A stretch of 64,000 bases of DNA from Caenorhabditis remanei (GCF_010183535.1 NC_071332.1:19654001-19718000), one strand, 5' to 3'. Positions 42,456 to 53,418 are shown, numbered from the stretch's first letter. The notes: generated by a model from the sequence alone, not told the origin. A program made the numbers and translations.

Positions 42456-43522
42456 TTAATTTTTCTTCTTCCTTTCGAATTTTACATGATACGTGGAGAC
42501 GTTTTCCACTATTATCACATCATCACACTCTGGAATCATCAGAACCCATTTGTCAGTATCGTGAGTGGACAGTTGTTCATCAGGCGGTCCAAAACAGCTG
42601 GATATCAAGTCTCGATCACAGTTCGTGGAATGAATTAAGAAGGAAGAGAGGTTAGAAGAAGTGATGAACATCTGAAATACATTTTTAGTTGTGTCGGACA
42701 TCCGGACAAACCTGTTTCAATGATCTGAACATTTCATCGGTGACACTTATGTAGCAAAGAGTCACATTTTCAAAATGACTGAAATATTCGACGGAGGTAG
42801 TGATATAATAGGTTGAGATTTCCAGTTCCTTTGCTTTTTTAAATTGTTCCAGCTTACAGATTTGATTCATTTCAGTTGATGTCATCTGATTTGTGCGACC
42901 ACCAATTTTGATAGTTTCCAGGTAGTTTGGGTCAAGAATTTGTAGAAACCTGGCAATCATTGACGTCCCATTGGTCGATAAAACAACATTTCGAACTTTC
43001 AGAAGCAGATTTTCTGATTTTAGTTTTTTCAACAGGTCTCCAGCACGACTTTTCATATAGAAGTCAACAGGGTGAGAGAGAGTAAATTGTTGAATTATTG
43101 ATTTTTGTGAGCTCATAGCGATTGCAAAGTCGGTAGAGAAGCAGTCTATGAAATTGGTGTTGAGTAGATGCTTAGAATTCTTTCCATTTGGTTTCGTCAG
43201 CGACACATAGCAATTCAATCCATGTTTTCTATAGCGAATCGTAATTTCGTTTCCTTCATCATCAGATTCGTTGAAAGTCAAATCTAGAAAACATGAATCG
43301 AGCTCAATAGAAACATTAGTGAATTGGTAGTCTGGTTTGACGTCTTTAATAAAATTCCGGAGATCACGACACACTTTACGAAGGGATTGTCTTGAAATGA
43401 ATGTTAATCGGTGGAAAAACTGAATCAGAATGTTCAACTTACATAGACTGATAGTCACACTTCTTGACAATCTCATTTAGTGCAACATCTGGCATTTGCA
43501 GTAAGGACACTTCGGAGGTCAT
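42456..43522 (-). CDS. F-box/FTH protein, LLQMPD subfamily
   Basis: Exons 43522-43443, 43390-42712 and 42671-42456 (about 324 residues). F-box: SLLQMPDVALNEIVKKCDYQ then IQSLRKVCRDLRNFIKDVKP. FTH-like part: FLQILDPNYLETIKIGG, CKLEQFKKAKELEISTYYIT, EYFSHFENVTLCYISVTDEM. The first acceptor is TTTCAAG where paralogues have TTTCCAG; this is tolerable but weaker. Near-mirror of 38747-39819, so the segment 38650-43620 is a large inverted duplication around 40000-42000. Confidence 0.87.
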
Positions 43523-43588
43523 TTTCGAAATGAAAATTAAAAATTCAATAACTGTGTAGTTAGGCAGTGGCAAGAAACCGTCGTTTTT

Positions 43589-43615
43589 CTTATCAAAAAA
43601 TGTTTCGGGCGGGGA
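43589..43615 (-). promoter_or_regulatory. Conserved GATA/CCCGCCCGAAACATT promoter block
   Basis: Complement reads CCCCGCCCGAAACATTTTTT followed by GATAAGAAAAACGACG, nearly identical to 38654-38690. It lies 67 bp upstream of ATG 43522 and 139 bp from the divergent GT11 start at 43754, so it could serve both genes. Confidence 0.55.
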
Positions 43616-43753
43616 GTTTGTATTTAACAAAACCATATGCACCACTATCAACTGCTCTCCCTGATAAGAAATAGAACTGGTACAAATCACAACCGTTCTG
43701 TCTTGGCAGTTCTATTCCGGGCCGTTATCTTTTCATCATTAGAGAGAAATAGC

Positions 43754-45432
43754 ATGCAGATTTCAAGCAAGATAAGAATCTATAGGCAAATCTTGATTTT
43801 GATCTTATTCTCCCTTGGTATACTATTCAGTTTCAATTACAATGCAACTATGTGAAAATAAAACTTATAAAATTTTCATTGTTTTATTTTTAATTCTCCT
43901 TTTGTTTCTATTAAAACATTGGGAGGAGGACACCCGGGCGTAAGTTCTCCAGCTCCTGGACATCCGGACATACCAACTTACAGAATTATCTCTCCACTAT
44001 TCCCATTCCCGTCTCCAGAATCCTCAGGGATTCAGAATCCCCCCGATTCTCGAAAATATGTCTCCAGCATCCTCGCTGCAAACTCGCGTCTGGGAAACCA
44101 TCTATTCGAGTTATCCTCTCTCTACGGAATATCCAAAAAGCTGAATCGGACTCCCACATTTTTTATTCAAGATTCCTATCATGACCAGATGATAAAAGAC
44201 ACCAATTTGTTGATACCAGGATTACTGGATAAGTTTGTAGTGGTCAATGGGACAGTGAGTTTATTTTCTAACACAATTTTTGATTCTTGCTGTTTTTCAG
44301 GTGCCTTCTACAGTAACCCAGATAGAGTTTGGTATGAAATGTTGCATATTTGAGGAACCGGATAGGTTGAAGAATATAACGGAGCAGTATTTGCATCTAG
44401 GCGGTCATCATTATCATGTAAGTTTTTAATGTAATCAAAAATTAATAAAAAATTAAATAATTTTCTAAACTTCAGAGCTGGAAATACTTCCCTCGCCTTC
44501 GCTCCAAGCTAATACGCTTCTTGAAGGTTCCCACCACTAATTTTCCAGATTTACCAAAGTCTGAGCCTGGAAATTACATGTAATTAACTTTAATCACCCT
44601 TAATTACCATTTAATTATCTCACTTTTTGTTTCCAGCTCTTGTATCCATATCCGACGGACAGATTTCAACGGGACCGGATTTCATATGGCCGGCAATGAT
44701 TTTATATTGAATTCGATCAAGTATGTGGAGAGGGAAGGTACAGTTTTTAGTTTTGTACCATTTTTCGGATAATTTGAATCAAAAACTTCCAGAAAAAGGA
44801 AGGATAGCGGATCTGAATGTGACCACCGTGTTTTTCGGGGACGATTTGGAGTTTATGGAGGCGTTGGTGAATGAGACAAGGCGATGGGAGGATGAGGTGA
44901 GTACAGGGACGTTTTGAAACTGATAAGGTTTTGAAACTGGGACGGTTTGTAACCAAAACTGCAAGGTTTTGATTCTGAGACCTTTTGAAACTTCAAAACA
45001 GAACGTTGTCTCCTCGTAACCGGGACTTAGACGTTTCAAAACCAAATTTTACTAGTGGTTCCAAAATTTCCGGTTTCAAAACGTTCCTATATCTTCCAGA
45101 ACCTGCGTACCGTATCCTTCATCTCCAAAAACACCCCGCCAGACGATATTCTGTATGCCAGATACCACTGTGACGCGGTGTTAATTACTTGTGAGCCTAA
45201 TTAAGTTTTTTTTTCTCTGAAATTTATTTTTCCAGCTCCCCACTCGACATTTGGTTGGTGGATGGGATTCCTGTCGAAAGGGAATATGGTATATTATAAT
45301 GATATAAAATTCACGGATGATCAGAGTATGGTTGCTGGAAATTTCGAGCCAGATGACTACTTCCCGCCGCACTGGAAGCCTATACGATATGGGGATGTGA
45401 ATAATTTGACGGTTGTGGAGAGTTTGAAGTGA
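43754..45432 (+). CDS. Alpha-1,2-fucosyltransferase-like protein (GT11)
   Basis: The catalytic part is solid. Exon 2 ends at 44254; then 44301-44417, 44476-44579, 44637-44737, 44793-44896, 45100-45190 and 45236-45432 all join in phase. Motifs: KYVSSILAANSRLGNHLFEL, the GDP-fucose motif CIHIRRTDFNGTGF and near the end HSTFGWWMGFLSKG. The likely first exon begins at ATG 43754 with a signal anchor (ILILILFSLGILFSF), the type II layout of Golgi enzymes, but the donor is unclear: GTGAAA at 43848 gives the wrong phase for the open frame running from 43919, whereas GTATAC near 43816 gives the right phase but cuts the anchor short. A proline-rich stem (GHPDIPTY...FPFPSPESSG) precedes the catalytic domain. 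Same exon phases as the GT11 gene at 17082. Confidence 0.8.
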
Positions 45433-45618
45433 AATGAAATAATTCAATGTACAGTAATCGAAAAAACCAAAAGAGTCTAAGCATCTGGGAATCTACTACA
45501 CAAAAAAATTGGAGAAATCGGGTATCATATTCGGAATCAGCGTGCTGAGAAGTATTTTTGGAATATTCAAAGAGATTTGAACACGATATCCGGATAAAAT
45601 TCTTTATTAGAATTAATT

Positions 45619-46613
45619 TCAATTAATAATCACATAACCTTCTGGAACCTCACATTTTTTTACAAAGCGGAACCTAAATTCTTTATATGAGTTAACCACC
45701 TTGAGGACTTTTTCTTTATTGCCAAGAACATTGAAATACCAAATTTCATCGTACTCTCCAGGCGGCTTGAAAGTTTCTCCAAAAGCGTCAATGAACAAAT
45801 GTTTTCTGACATCTTTGACCACCTTTAAGTATTTCTTGTACTCATGGAATTGAAGAAAGTGCTAAAAAAAGTTCATATAGATGGGCATCTGGGCGAACAG
45901 ACAAACCTCTTTTAATGCTCCAACTGAATGGAGGCAGTAGAAAAATGAGAGAAATTCTGAAGTTTTTTCGACGATTTCAACTTCACAGACTCAAAAATGT
46001 AGAAGACCGTAGGCCACACGATTTCGATTGATTCGAGATATTTTGGGTCCGCATGATGTATGATTTCACGGGCATGTTCCAGAGAATTTACGTAGATGTT
46101 TATAAATTCAGTTGCTAATGGTTTTTTTGTTTTCATAATTTCTTTGAATTTTTCTAAAAACGTGTTTCCATATATTGTTACATTGACCTTCTCGAATATT
46201 GACTTTTGAAAATTTAGGGCAATGTTGAAATCATGAAAAGCAGCATCCACAAAGTTCAATTTTTCCACAATCTTATATTTGTATCCATCACTTGTTGCAC
46301 CCTGAATTAAGCATCCGTTTTCATGTTTTTCATAAAATAAGTGGATGAATCCTGAAAGCCCTAAGGTAGGGAAATTGCATGACATTATGACTTCATCATT
46401 CATTTCATGAATGGTAATTGTCTTCATCCAGATCTTCGGTTTCTGGTCATCAATAAAGTTCCGGAGGTCCCAGCAAGTTTTGCGAACGGATTGGCTAAAA
46501 ATTAGGAGATCATAAAGTAAAAACATGGATAAAACTTACATTGAAAGATAATCCAAGTCATTTATTATCATTTCCATTGGAAGATCAGGAATTTCCAGAA
46601 TGGACGGTGACAT
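45619..46613 (-). pseudogene. F-box/FTH copy truncated by a frameshifting deletion
   Basis: Exons 46613-46540, 46494-45907 and 45861-45619. F-box intact (SILEIPDLPMEMIINDLDYL then IQSVRKTCWDLRNFIDDQKP). Near the end of exon 2, where paralogues have QLENLDVETLRAIKE, this copy reads QLEH and stop: about 25 nt are missing between TTGGAG and CATTAAAAGAG, shifting the frame at about 45915. Exon 3 is fully open and conserved. A protein lacking the last 85 residues could still be made, so it is either a truncated gene or a young pseudogene. Confidence 0.72.
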
Positions 46614-47311
46614 TTTGCGGTTTGATGAGTGGGAAAGTGATGAAATCGATGGGTTTTGGTACTTGTATTTGTATTTATTTATTGTAGGAGGGGCCACTTA
46701 TACTACACCATTATAAAAGGAAAACCTGAGGAAGACACAAATAAGAGAGAGGGAACCAAGTAAAATATAAGCTATAAGAATGTGATGAAAGAGTTAAACA
46801 AGATAAGATAGGGAGGGAAGAAAAGATTTGGTTTGACTTTCTCTTTTTTTCTCCGGTGACTACACTATTTTTTGTTTGTGTTCGTCACTGGGCAGCCCGC
46901 TAGCTTAAGAACATGATGATGAGTCAGAAACTTAATTGTTTGCTCAGCAAATGTAGAAATCTATGCCACGGAATCCCGCGCAACACTGGTATGAGTCTAT
47001 AATCAATCAAAAATCCGAGAACCTTTTGTTTGTAACCCCGGTTATCTCCACAAAACTTAAATTAATGAAGTGAGAACTGAAATATATTTGCAGTACTTTC
47101 TTAGAAAACTCTTTGAAATATCAAGTGTCCGAGTCGACTGGCGGCCCGAATGATTTGGTGAAAATATATTTTTTCAAATCTCCACCGTGCCCAGTAAACT
47201 GTTTGCTGTCTGTGAAGTTAGAATCATCGAAAACCCGCCTAAACAGATTTCAATAAAAAATCAGAAAACGATTTATTAGAAAAGAGAAGAGCAGTCGGGA
47301 GAGGATTTATT
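46614..47311. other. Promoter segment and relic exon
   Basis: 46614-46900 is the upstream block also present before the genes at 48323 and 50344: AAACAAGATAAGAT, TTTGGTTTGACTTTCTC and CTCCGGTGACTACACTATTT. 47030-47150 on the minus strand is a relic last exon of the subgroup at 59378 (FGPPVDSDT, stop, YFKEFSKKVLQIYFSSHF). 47210-47300 (TGTGAAGTTAGAATCATCGA) is a relic of an FTH exon on plus, repeated at 50905-50990. Confidence 0.6.
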
Positions 47312-48323
47312 TCAATTGAGAATCACATAACTTTCTGGAATCTCACATTTTCCTACAAACAGGAACTCAAAACTTCGATAGCCGTTCACAACCCTAAGGA
47401 CTTTTACATAATTGCCAGGAACATTGAAAAACCAATTTTGTTCCAACTCTCCAGGCTGCTCAAAAGCTCCTCCAAAAGCGTCTATGAACATGTTCTCGAC
47501 GACATTATTGGACACGTACAAGTGCTTATCGTGCTGATGGAATTGAAGAAAGTGCTAAAAAATTTTCATATAAACTAACATCTGGAAAAACAGACAAACC
47601 TCTTTTATTGCTCGAATCGTCTCCACGTTTAGATTCTCAAAATGAATGGAAGCAGTAGCAAAATGAGAGAGATTCTTAATGTTTTTCGATGATTCCAACT
47701 CCACAGTCTCATGAATGCTGGTGAGATCCTGCTGATAAATGGCGATTGATTTGAGATATTTCGGGTCGGCATGCTGTACGATTTGACGGGCATGTTCCTG
47801 TGACTTCGCGTGAATTTCTATAGATTCAGTAGCAAATGGTTTTTGTGACTTCATCATTTCTTCGAATTTTTGAAAAAAGATCTCTCCTCTTACAATGACT
47901 CTCTCAAATATTGACTTTTGAGTGTTAAGGGCAACTTTGAAATCATGAAGAACGGCATCCAGAAAGTTCACGTTTTCCACAAATTTAATTTTGGATCCAC
48001 TGCTCGTTGTAAACAATATTCTGCATCCGTTTTCATGGTTTTCATATCTTAAGTGGATATATGTGTCGTCTGGAGGCCCAGAAGTAAGGAGATCGACAGC
48101 TGCATCGGCCATTTCAGAAATTCTAATATGACTCATGCTAATTCCCGGTTTCTTGTTATCAATAAAGTTCCGCAGGTCCCAACAAGCTTTGCGTACTGAT
48201 TGACTAAAAATTAGGAGATCATAAAAGGAAAACATGGATAAAAACTTGCATTGCAATATAATCCAAGCAATTCATTATCATTTCCATTGGAACATCAGGA
48301 ATTTCCAGAAAAGACGGTGCCAT
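47312..48323 (-). CDS. F-box/FTH protein, PSFLEIPD subfamily, with GC-AG first intron
   Basis: Exons 48323-48250, 48203-47600 and 47554-47312 (about 306 residues). F-box: SFLEIPDVPMEMIMNCLDYI then IQSVRKACWDLRNFIDNKKP. The first intron starts GCAAGTTTTT where all paralogues have GTAAGTTTTT, so it must use a GC donor, which worms accept, or splicing fails. FTH-like part: EHARQIVQHADPKYLKSIAI, NLSHFATASIHFENLNVETI. Last exon HFLQFHQHDKHLYV ... WFFNVPGNYVKVLRV ... CEIPESYVILN. Exon 3 is nearly identical to that of 55478-56509. Confidence 0.82.
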
Positions 48324-48714
48324 TATGCGGTTAGATGAGCGGGAAAGTGATGAAATCGATGGGTTTTGGAACTTGTATTTGTACTTATTTATTGTAGGAG
48401 GGGTCACTTATACTACACCAGTATAAAGGGATAACCTGAGGAAGACACGAAGAAGAGAGAGGGAGCCAAGTAAAATATAAGCAATAAGAATGTGATAGAA
48501 GAGTTAAACAAGATAAGGTTGGGTTTGACTTTTACTTTTTTTTCTCCGGCGTCTACACTATTTTTTGTTTGTGTTCGTCACCGGGCATTCCGCTAGCCTC
48601 AGAACATGACGATAAGTTGAAAAATTAAGTGTTTGCTGATGGAATGTAGTACTGCGCAGCTCTGGTATGAGTGTATAATAAATAAGCCAAATTGTTTTAT
48701 CATTTTCATTTCAA
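48324..48714 (-). promoter_or_regulatory. Duplicated upstream region of the F-box gene at 48323
   Basis: Near-identical to 46614-46960 and 50345-50700: GATGGGTTTTGG, TACTTATTTATTGTAGGAGG, GGAAGACACGAAGAAGAGAG, AACAAGATAAGG and a TTCTCCGGCGTCTACACTAT segment. The AGATAAG word is a potential GATA-factor site. Confidence 0.5.
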
Positions 48715-49100
48715 TCAGCAATCACAGAACCGTTCGCAACCTCGGATTTCTTCACAAAACTTATATTAAAGAAGTGAGAACTAAAATAAATTTGTAGGAC
48801 TTTCTCAGAAAACCCTTTGAAGTACCAAGAGTCGGATCGATTTCAGATAATTTAAGTGTACTTCAAAATGTCTTGCGCTTGACCGTGACAACGGGTAGTG
48901 ATTTCTATATTACTGGAAACTTCAAAATCGTTAATTGCTTCATTCAAGTACCCATTTTTCCCACAATTTTCTCTCGAATCCCGTCGCTTCTTTGCCGGTA
49001 TATCTTCAAACCATCGTTTTTCACATTTTCGAATCTCAAAAAGATGGCAGGACCACCATCGGGATAGAGCTCCCAAGTGCTCCGAATGAAAAAAAGTTGA
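48715..49100 (-). pseudogene. Relic of an F-box/FTH gene of the 59378 subgroup
   Basis: On the minus strand the segments WELYPDGGPAIFLRFENVKN, IYRQRSDGIREKIVG, TTRCHGQAQDILKYT and, after a gap, DTWYFKGFSEKVLQIYFSSH with CEV-like KSEVANGSVIAD match 59378-60392 in order. First exon and much of the middle are missing and the frames are broken. Flanked at both ends by duplicated intergenic DNA. Confidence 0.8.
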
Positions 49101-49275
49101 GAGTTTCCAGTGCAAAGAAAACCATATTCACATGTTTCAGTTCAATTTGGCTATAATGAAAAACTTTGAATCTAAAATTGATTCTGAACCCCCCTTTTCC
49201 CTAGAGAAGTATTTCTGGAACATTCAAAGAGATTTGAACACAACATCCCAATAAAAGTCTTTATTAGAATTAATT

Positions 49276-50344
49276 TCAATCGAGAATCACATAACCTTCT
49301 GGAACCTCACATTTTTCAATGAAGAAGAACTCCAATTTTACCACGCTCTTACACGCCTTAAGGACTTTTTCTTTATTTTCAGGAACACTAAAAAACCAAA
49401 TTTCATCCTTCACTCCAGGCGGCTGAAAAGCAACTCCAAAAGTATCGATGAACAAGTTTTTTCCGAGGTTACTGATCACGACCAAGTGTTTATTGTACTC
49501 ATGGAATTGAAGAAAGTTCTAAAAAAAAGTTAATATAGATGGACATCTGGGCGAACAGACAAACCTCTTTTACTGCTTGAATCATCTTCACTCTTGGATG
49601 CTCTAACAGAATAGAATAAATAGAAAAATGAAAGAGGTTCTGAATGTTTTCCGACGATTCCAACTTCACAGCCTCAATAATGACAACGTGCTCACGCGGA
49701 TTAATACCGATTGATTTGATTGTCTTCCGGGTGTAGATTTCCTTGAGGTATTTTGGGTCCGCACACCGCATGATTTGACGGGCGTGTTGCGGTGAATCCG
49801 TGTGGATTTCGATTGATTCAGTTGCAAATGGTTTTTGTGACTTCGCCATTTCTGCGAATTTTTCAAAAAAGGTGTTTCCAATTGCAGTGACCCTCTTGAA
49901 TATTGACTTTTGAGTGTTTAGGGCAACTTTGAAATCATGAAAAACGGCATCCAGAAAGTTCAAGTTTTCCACAATTTTTATTTTGGATCCTTCACTTGTT
50001 TTATTTGAAATTCTGCATCCGTTTTCATGTTTTTCATAAGTTAAGTCGATATATGTGTTGGCTGGAAGCGATTCGGGTATAAATTTCCTGCAGAGTGGGC
50101 CATTGATTGCCAGTTTGACTGCTGTATCGGACGTTTCATTAATTTCAATTCGTTTCATGTAGATTCCCGGTTTCATGTCATCAATAAAGTTCCGGAGGTC
50201 CCAGCAAGTTTTGCGAACGGATCGACTATAAATTAGGAGATCATAAAGGGAAACATAGAAAAAAACTTACATTGAAAGATAGTCCAAGTTATTCATTATC
50301 ATTTCCATTGGAATATCAGGAATTTCCAGAAAAGACGGTTGCAT
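49276..50344 (-). CDS. F-box/FTH protein, PSFLEIPD subfamily
   Basis: Exons 50344-50271, 50225-49565 and 49518-49276 (about 325 residues). F-box: SFLEIPDIPMEMIMNNLDYL then IRSVRKTCWDLRNFIDDMKP. It carries extra residues in two places relative to paralogues: CRKFIPESLPAN before TYIDLTYEKHENGC and YTRKTIKSIGINPREHV near the FTH strand. Last exon NFLQFHEYNKHLVVISN ... CEVPEGYVILD. Acceptor before exon 2 is TTTATAG. Confidence 0.86.
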
Positions 50345-51008
50345 TTTGCGGTTTGATGACCGGTAAAGCGAGGAAATCGAAGGGTTTTGGTACTTGTATT
50401 TGTATTTATTTATTGTAGGAGGGGCGTGACACTTATACTACACCAGTATAAAGGGATAATCTGAGGAAGACACAAATAAGAGAGAGGGAGCCAAGTAAAA
50501 TATAAGCAATAAGAATGTGATAGAAGAGTTAAACAAGATAAGATAGGGAGGGAAGAAAATATTTGGTTTGACTTTTTCTTTTTTTTTCTCCGGTGACTAC
50601 ACTATTTTTTGTTTATGTTTGTCACCGGGCATTCCGCTAGCCTCAGAACATGACGATAAACCAAAAATTAAGTGTTTACTGATGGAATGTAGTACTGCGC
50701 TCTGGTATGAGTGTGTAATAAATAAACCAAATTGTTTAATCATTTTCATTTCAATCAACAATCACAGAACCGTTCGCAACCTCGGATTTCTCCACAAAAC
50801 TTATATTAAAGAAGAGAGAACAAAAATAAATTTGCAGCATTCACAAATATCAATATTCGAGGAGGTCACAGTAATTGGAAACGCGTTTTTTTGAATTTCA
50901 GTGAGACTGTGAAGTTAGAATCATCGAAAACCCGCCCAAACAGATTTCAATAAAAGATCAGAAAACAATTTATTAGAAAAGAGATGAGCGCTCGGCGGAG
51001 TGTTAATT
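50345..51008. other. Duplicated promoter and short relics
   Basis: 50345-50700 repeats the upstream block of 46613 and 48323. 50755-50838 (minus) is the end of a last exon of the 59378 subgroup (SLFFNISFVEKSEVANGSVI). 50838-50890 (plus) is an FTH exon scrap (SQISIFEEVTVIGNAFF, stop) and 50905-50990 another (ETVKLESSK). Confidence 0.6.
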
Positions 51009-51477
51009 TCAATCGAGAATCACATATCCTTCTGGAACCTCACATTTTTCTACAAACTGGAACTCAAACAATACATATCTGTAATACACCTTAAGGACTT
51101 TTTCTTTATTGCCAGGAACATTGAAAAACCTATTTTCCTCAATCTCTTCAGGCGTTTCGAAAGCTTCTCCAAAAGCGTCAATGAACAAGTTCTCGCTGAT
51201 AGCATTGATCGCGAACAAGTCTTTATCGTACTCATGGAATTGAAGAAAGTTCTGAAAAAGTTTATATAGAGGACTTTCAATTCGTTTTAAGCAGATTCCC
51301 AGTGTCTTGTCATCAATAAAGTTCCGGAGGTCCCAACAGGTTTTGCGAACGGATTGGCTAAATATTTTTAGATTATACAGGAAAAAAACGGATAAAAACT
51401 TACATTGCAATATAATCCAAGTAATTCATTATTATTTCCATTGGAAGATCAGGAATTTCCAGAAAAGACGGAGCCAT
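51009..51477 (-). CDS. Short F-box protein lacking the FTH core through an in-frame deletion
   Basis: Exons 51477-51404 and 51357-51009 (about 140 residues). F-box complete: SFLEIPDLPMEIIMNYLDYI then IQSVRKTCWDLRNFIDDKTL. After GICLKRIE the sequence jumps to SPLYKLFQ, which is the translated 3' end of the usual second intron (TATATAAACTTTTTCAG), and continues into the last exon NFLQFHEYDKDLFAINAISE ... CEVPEGYVILD. About 550 bp were lost, yet the frame stays open throughout. Either a functional mini F-box protein or a chance-open deletion derivative. Confidence 0.7.
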
Positions 51478-52072
51478 TTTGACGCTAGATGAGCGGGAAA
51501 GTAAGGAAATCGATGGGTGTTGGTTTGACTTTCTCTTTTTTTTTCGCGTCTATTCTCTTTTTTGTTTGAGTTCGTCGATGGACAGTCCGCTAGCATCAGC
51601 TCCTGATGATAAGTCGAAAAGTTAATTGTTTGCTCAACGAATATGTGTACTATCTTGAACCAGAGTGGTATTGATTGATTTGAAAAATAAAACGTCTCGA
51701 ATTCCGAATTCCGATTTCAGATGATTCAGTTTTGCGGAAAGAATGAAAGTTTTCAGTGGAAAGTAATCCTCAGTTTAAAGGTGTGGATTCCTAATTTTAA
51801 GTGCTTCGTAGTTTTTATATTATTGAAAATGGAGTACTACTCCTTGGGTTTGCCATAAAGAAGATGTTTTCACACAAAATTTTGTAAGCAAGAGTTTGTT
51901 AAAAATGGATGCCACACCAAGTTCCCTTTCCTCTCTATGTCTTCACGTCTTGCGGACTGACACAAACAAAAAATAATATAGACGTGTTGTAGAGACTGAG
52001 AAGAGAAAGAAAGAAAGAGAGGCAAACCAACAATCATCGATTTCCTCACTTTCCCGTTTATCAAACCGCAAA
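51478..52072. other. Divergent promoter between two F-box genes
   Basis: Serves the minus gene at 51477 and the plus gene at 52073. Both ends carry the start-proximal CATCGATTTC-CTCACTTTCCC block. 51690-51840 has scraps resembling other spacers. No gene. Confidence 0.5.
52034..52070 (+). promoter_or_regulatory. Start-proximal conserved block of the PSFLEIPD subfamily
   Basis: CATCGATTTCCTCACTTTCCC then (C/G)(T/C)TCATCAA, ending 3-12 bp before the ATG. The same block precedes, on their sense strands, the starts at 46613, 48323, 50344, 51477, 53418, 54940, 56509, 56845, 59171, 60602 and 62955, including pseudogenes. No AG acceptor lies between block and ATG, so it is part of the 5' UTR or core promoter. 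Confidence 0.6.
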
Positions 52073-53090
52073 ATGTCACCGTCTTTTCTGGAAATTCCTG
52101 ATCTCCCCATGGAAATGATAATGAATTACTTGGATTATAATGCAATGTAAGTTTTTATCCTATTTTTCCTTTATAACCTTCAAATTTGTAGTCAATCCGT
52201 TCGCAAAACTTGCTGGGACCTGCGGAACTTTATTGATGACAAGAAACTGGGAATTAACATGACAGAAATTGACATTTCTGAAACATCCGATACAGAAGTC
52301 GGGCTGGCTATCAAACTTCTTTCCTCATACATCAATTTATATTATGAAAAACATGAAAACGGATGCAGAATTTCGGGTGGAACAAGTGGCGGACACAAAA
52401 ATAAGATTGTGGAAAACTTGAACTTTCTGGATGCCGCTCTCCATGATTTCAAAATTGCAATAAACTCTCAAAGATTAATATTCGAGAAGGTCACTGTGAC
52501 AGTAAACACGTTTTTTGAAAAATTTGAAGAAATGATGAAGTCACAAAAGCCATTTGCAACTGAATCTATAGAAATTCACGCGGATTCACAGGATCAGGCC
52601 CGTCAAATCCTTCATCATGCGGACCCAAAATATCTCAAGTCAATCGACATCAATGCGCATGAGTATGAGTTTATCGACGGCGGCAACATTATTGAGACTG
52701 TGAAGTTGCAATCGTCGGGAAATATCCAGAACTTCTCTCATTTTTCTTTGGCGTCAATTCGGTTGGAGAATATAGACGTGGAGACGTTACGAGCATTAAA
52801 AGAGGTTGGTCTGTTTGTCCAGATGTCCATATATCAACTTTTTTCAGAACTTTCTTCAACTCCATGAATACGATAAGTACTTGTACGTGGACGATACTTG
52901 CAGAGAGAACCTGTTTGTCGACGCTTTTGGAGCAGCTTTTGTGCCTCATGGAGAGACTGAGCAAAATTGGTTTTTCAATGTTCCTGGCAATAAGGAAAAA
53001 GTCCTAAAAGTGTTTAACAAATGGAGATGTTTTGAGTTCTTGTTTATTGAAAAATGTGAGGTTCCAGAAGGGTGTGTGATTCGTGATTGA
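52073..53090 (+). CDS. F-box/FTH protein, PSFLEIPD subfamily
   Basis: Exons 52073-52146, 52192-52804 and 52848-53090 (about 309 residues). F-box: SFLEIPDLPMEMIMNYLDYN then IQSVRKTCWDLRNFIDDKKL. FTH-like part: DQARQILHHADPKYLKSIDI, NIQNFSHFSLASIRLENIDV. Last exon NFLQLHEYDKYLYVDDTCRE ... CEVPEGCVIRD. All splice sites are canonical (GTAAG/GTAG, GTTGG/TTTCAG). Confidence 0.88.
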
Positions 53091-53114
53091 AGTTTTGTCT
53101 AATAAAGATTCACT

Positions 53115-53418
53115 TGTTCGACCCGAAATTTTGAATTCGTTGTCATGTTTTTCATATCTTAAATCGATATATACGTCGTCTGGAAGCCTTGAAGTAGGGA
53201 CATTGATTACCAGTCTGACTGCTGTATCGGACTTTTGAGAAATGTCAATAAATTTCAAGAAGATTCCCGGTTTCTTGTCATCAATAAAGTTCCGAAACTC
53301 CCAGCAAGTTTTACGAGCGGATTGACTACAAGTTCGGAGTATATAAAAAAAACCTGCTAAAAGTTATTCGTTAGTATTTCCATTGGAAGATCAGGAATTC
53401 CAGAGAATTCGGTGACAT
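53115..53418 (-). pseudogene. 5' fragment of an F-box/FTH gene
   Basis: First exon begins MSPNSLE at 53418, but GGAAATTCC of paralogues is GGAATTCC here, shifting the frame before the F-box core. The first half of exon 2 follows (RKTCWEFRNFIDDKKPGIFL, then DVYIDLRYEKHDNEFKI) and the sequence ends abruptly at about 53115, next to the 3' end of the plus-strand gene. No FTH part remains. Confidence 0.82.
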
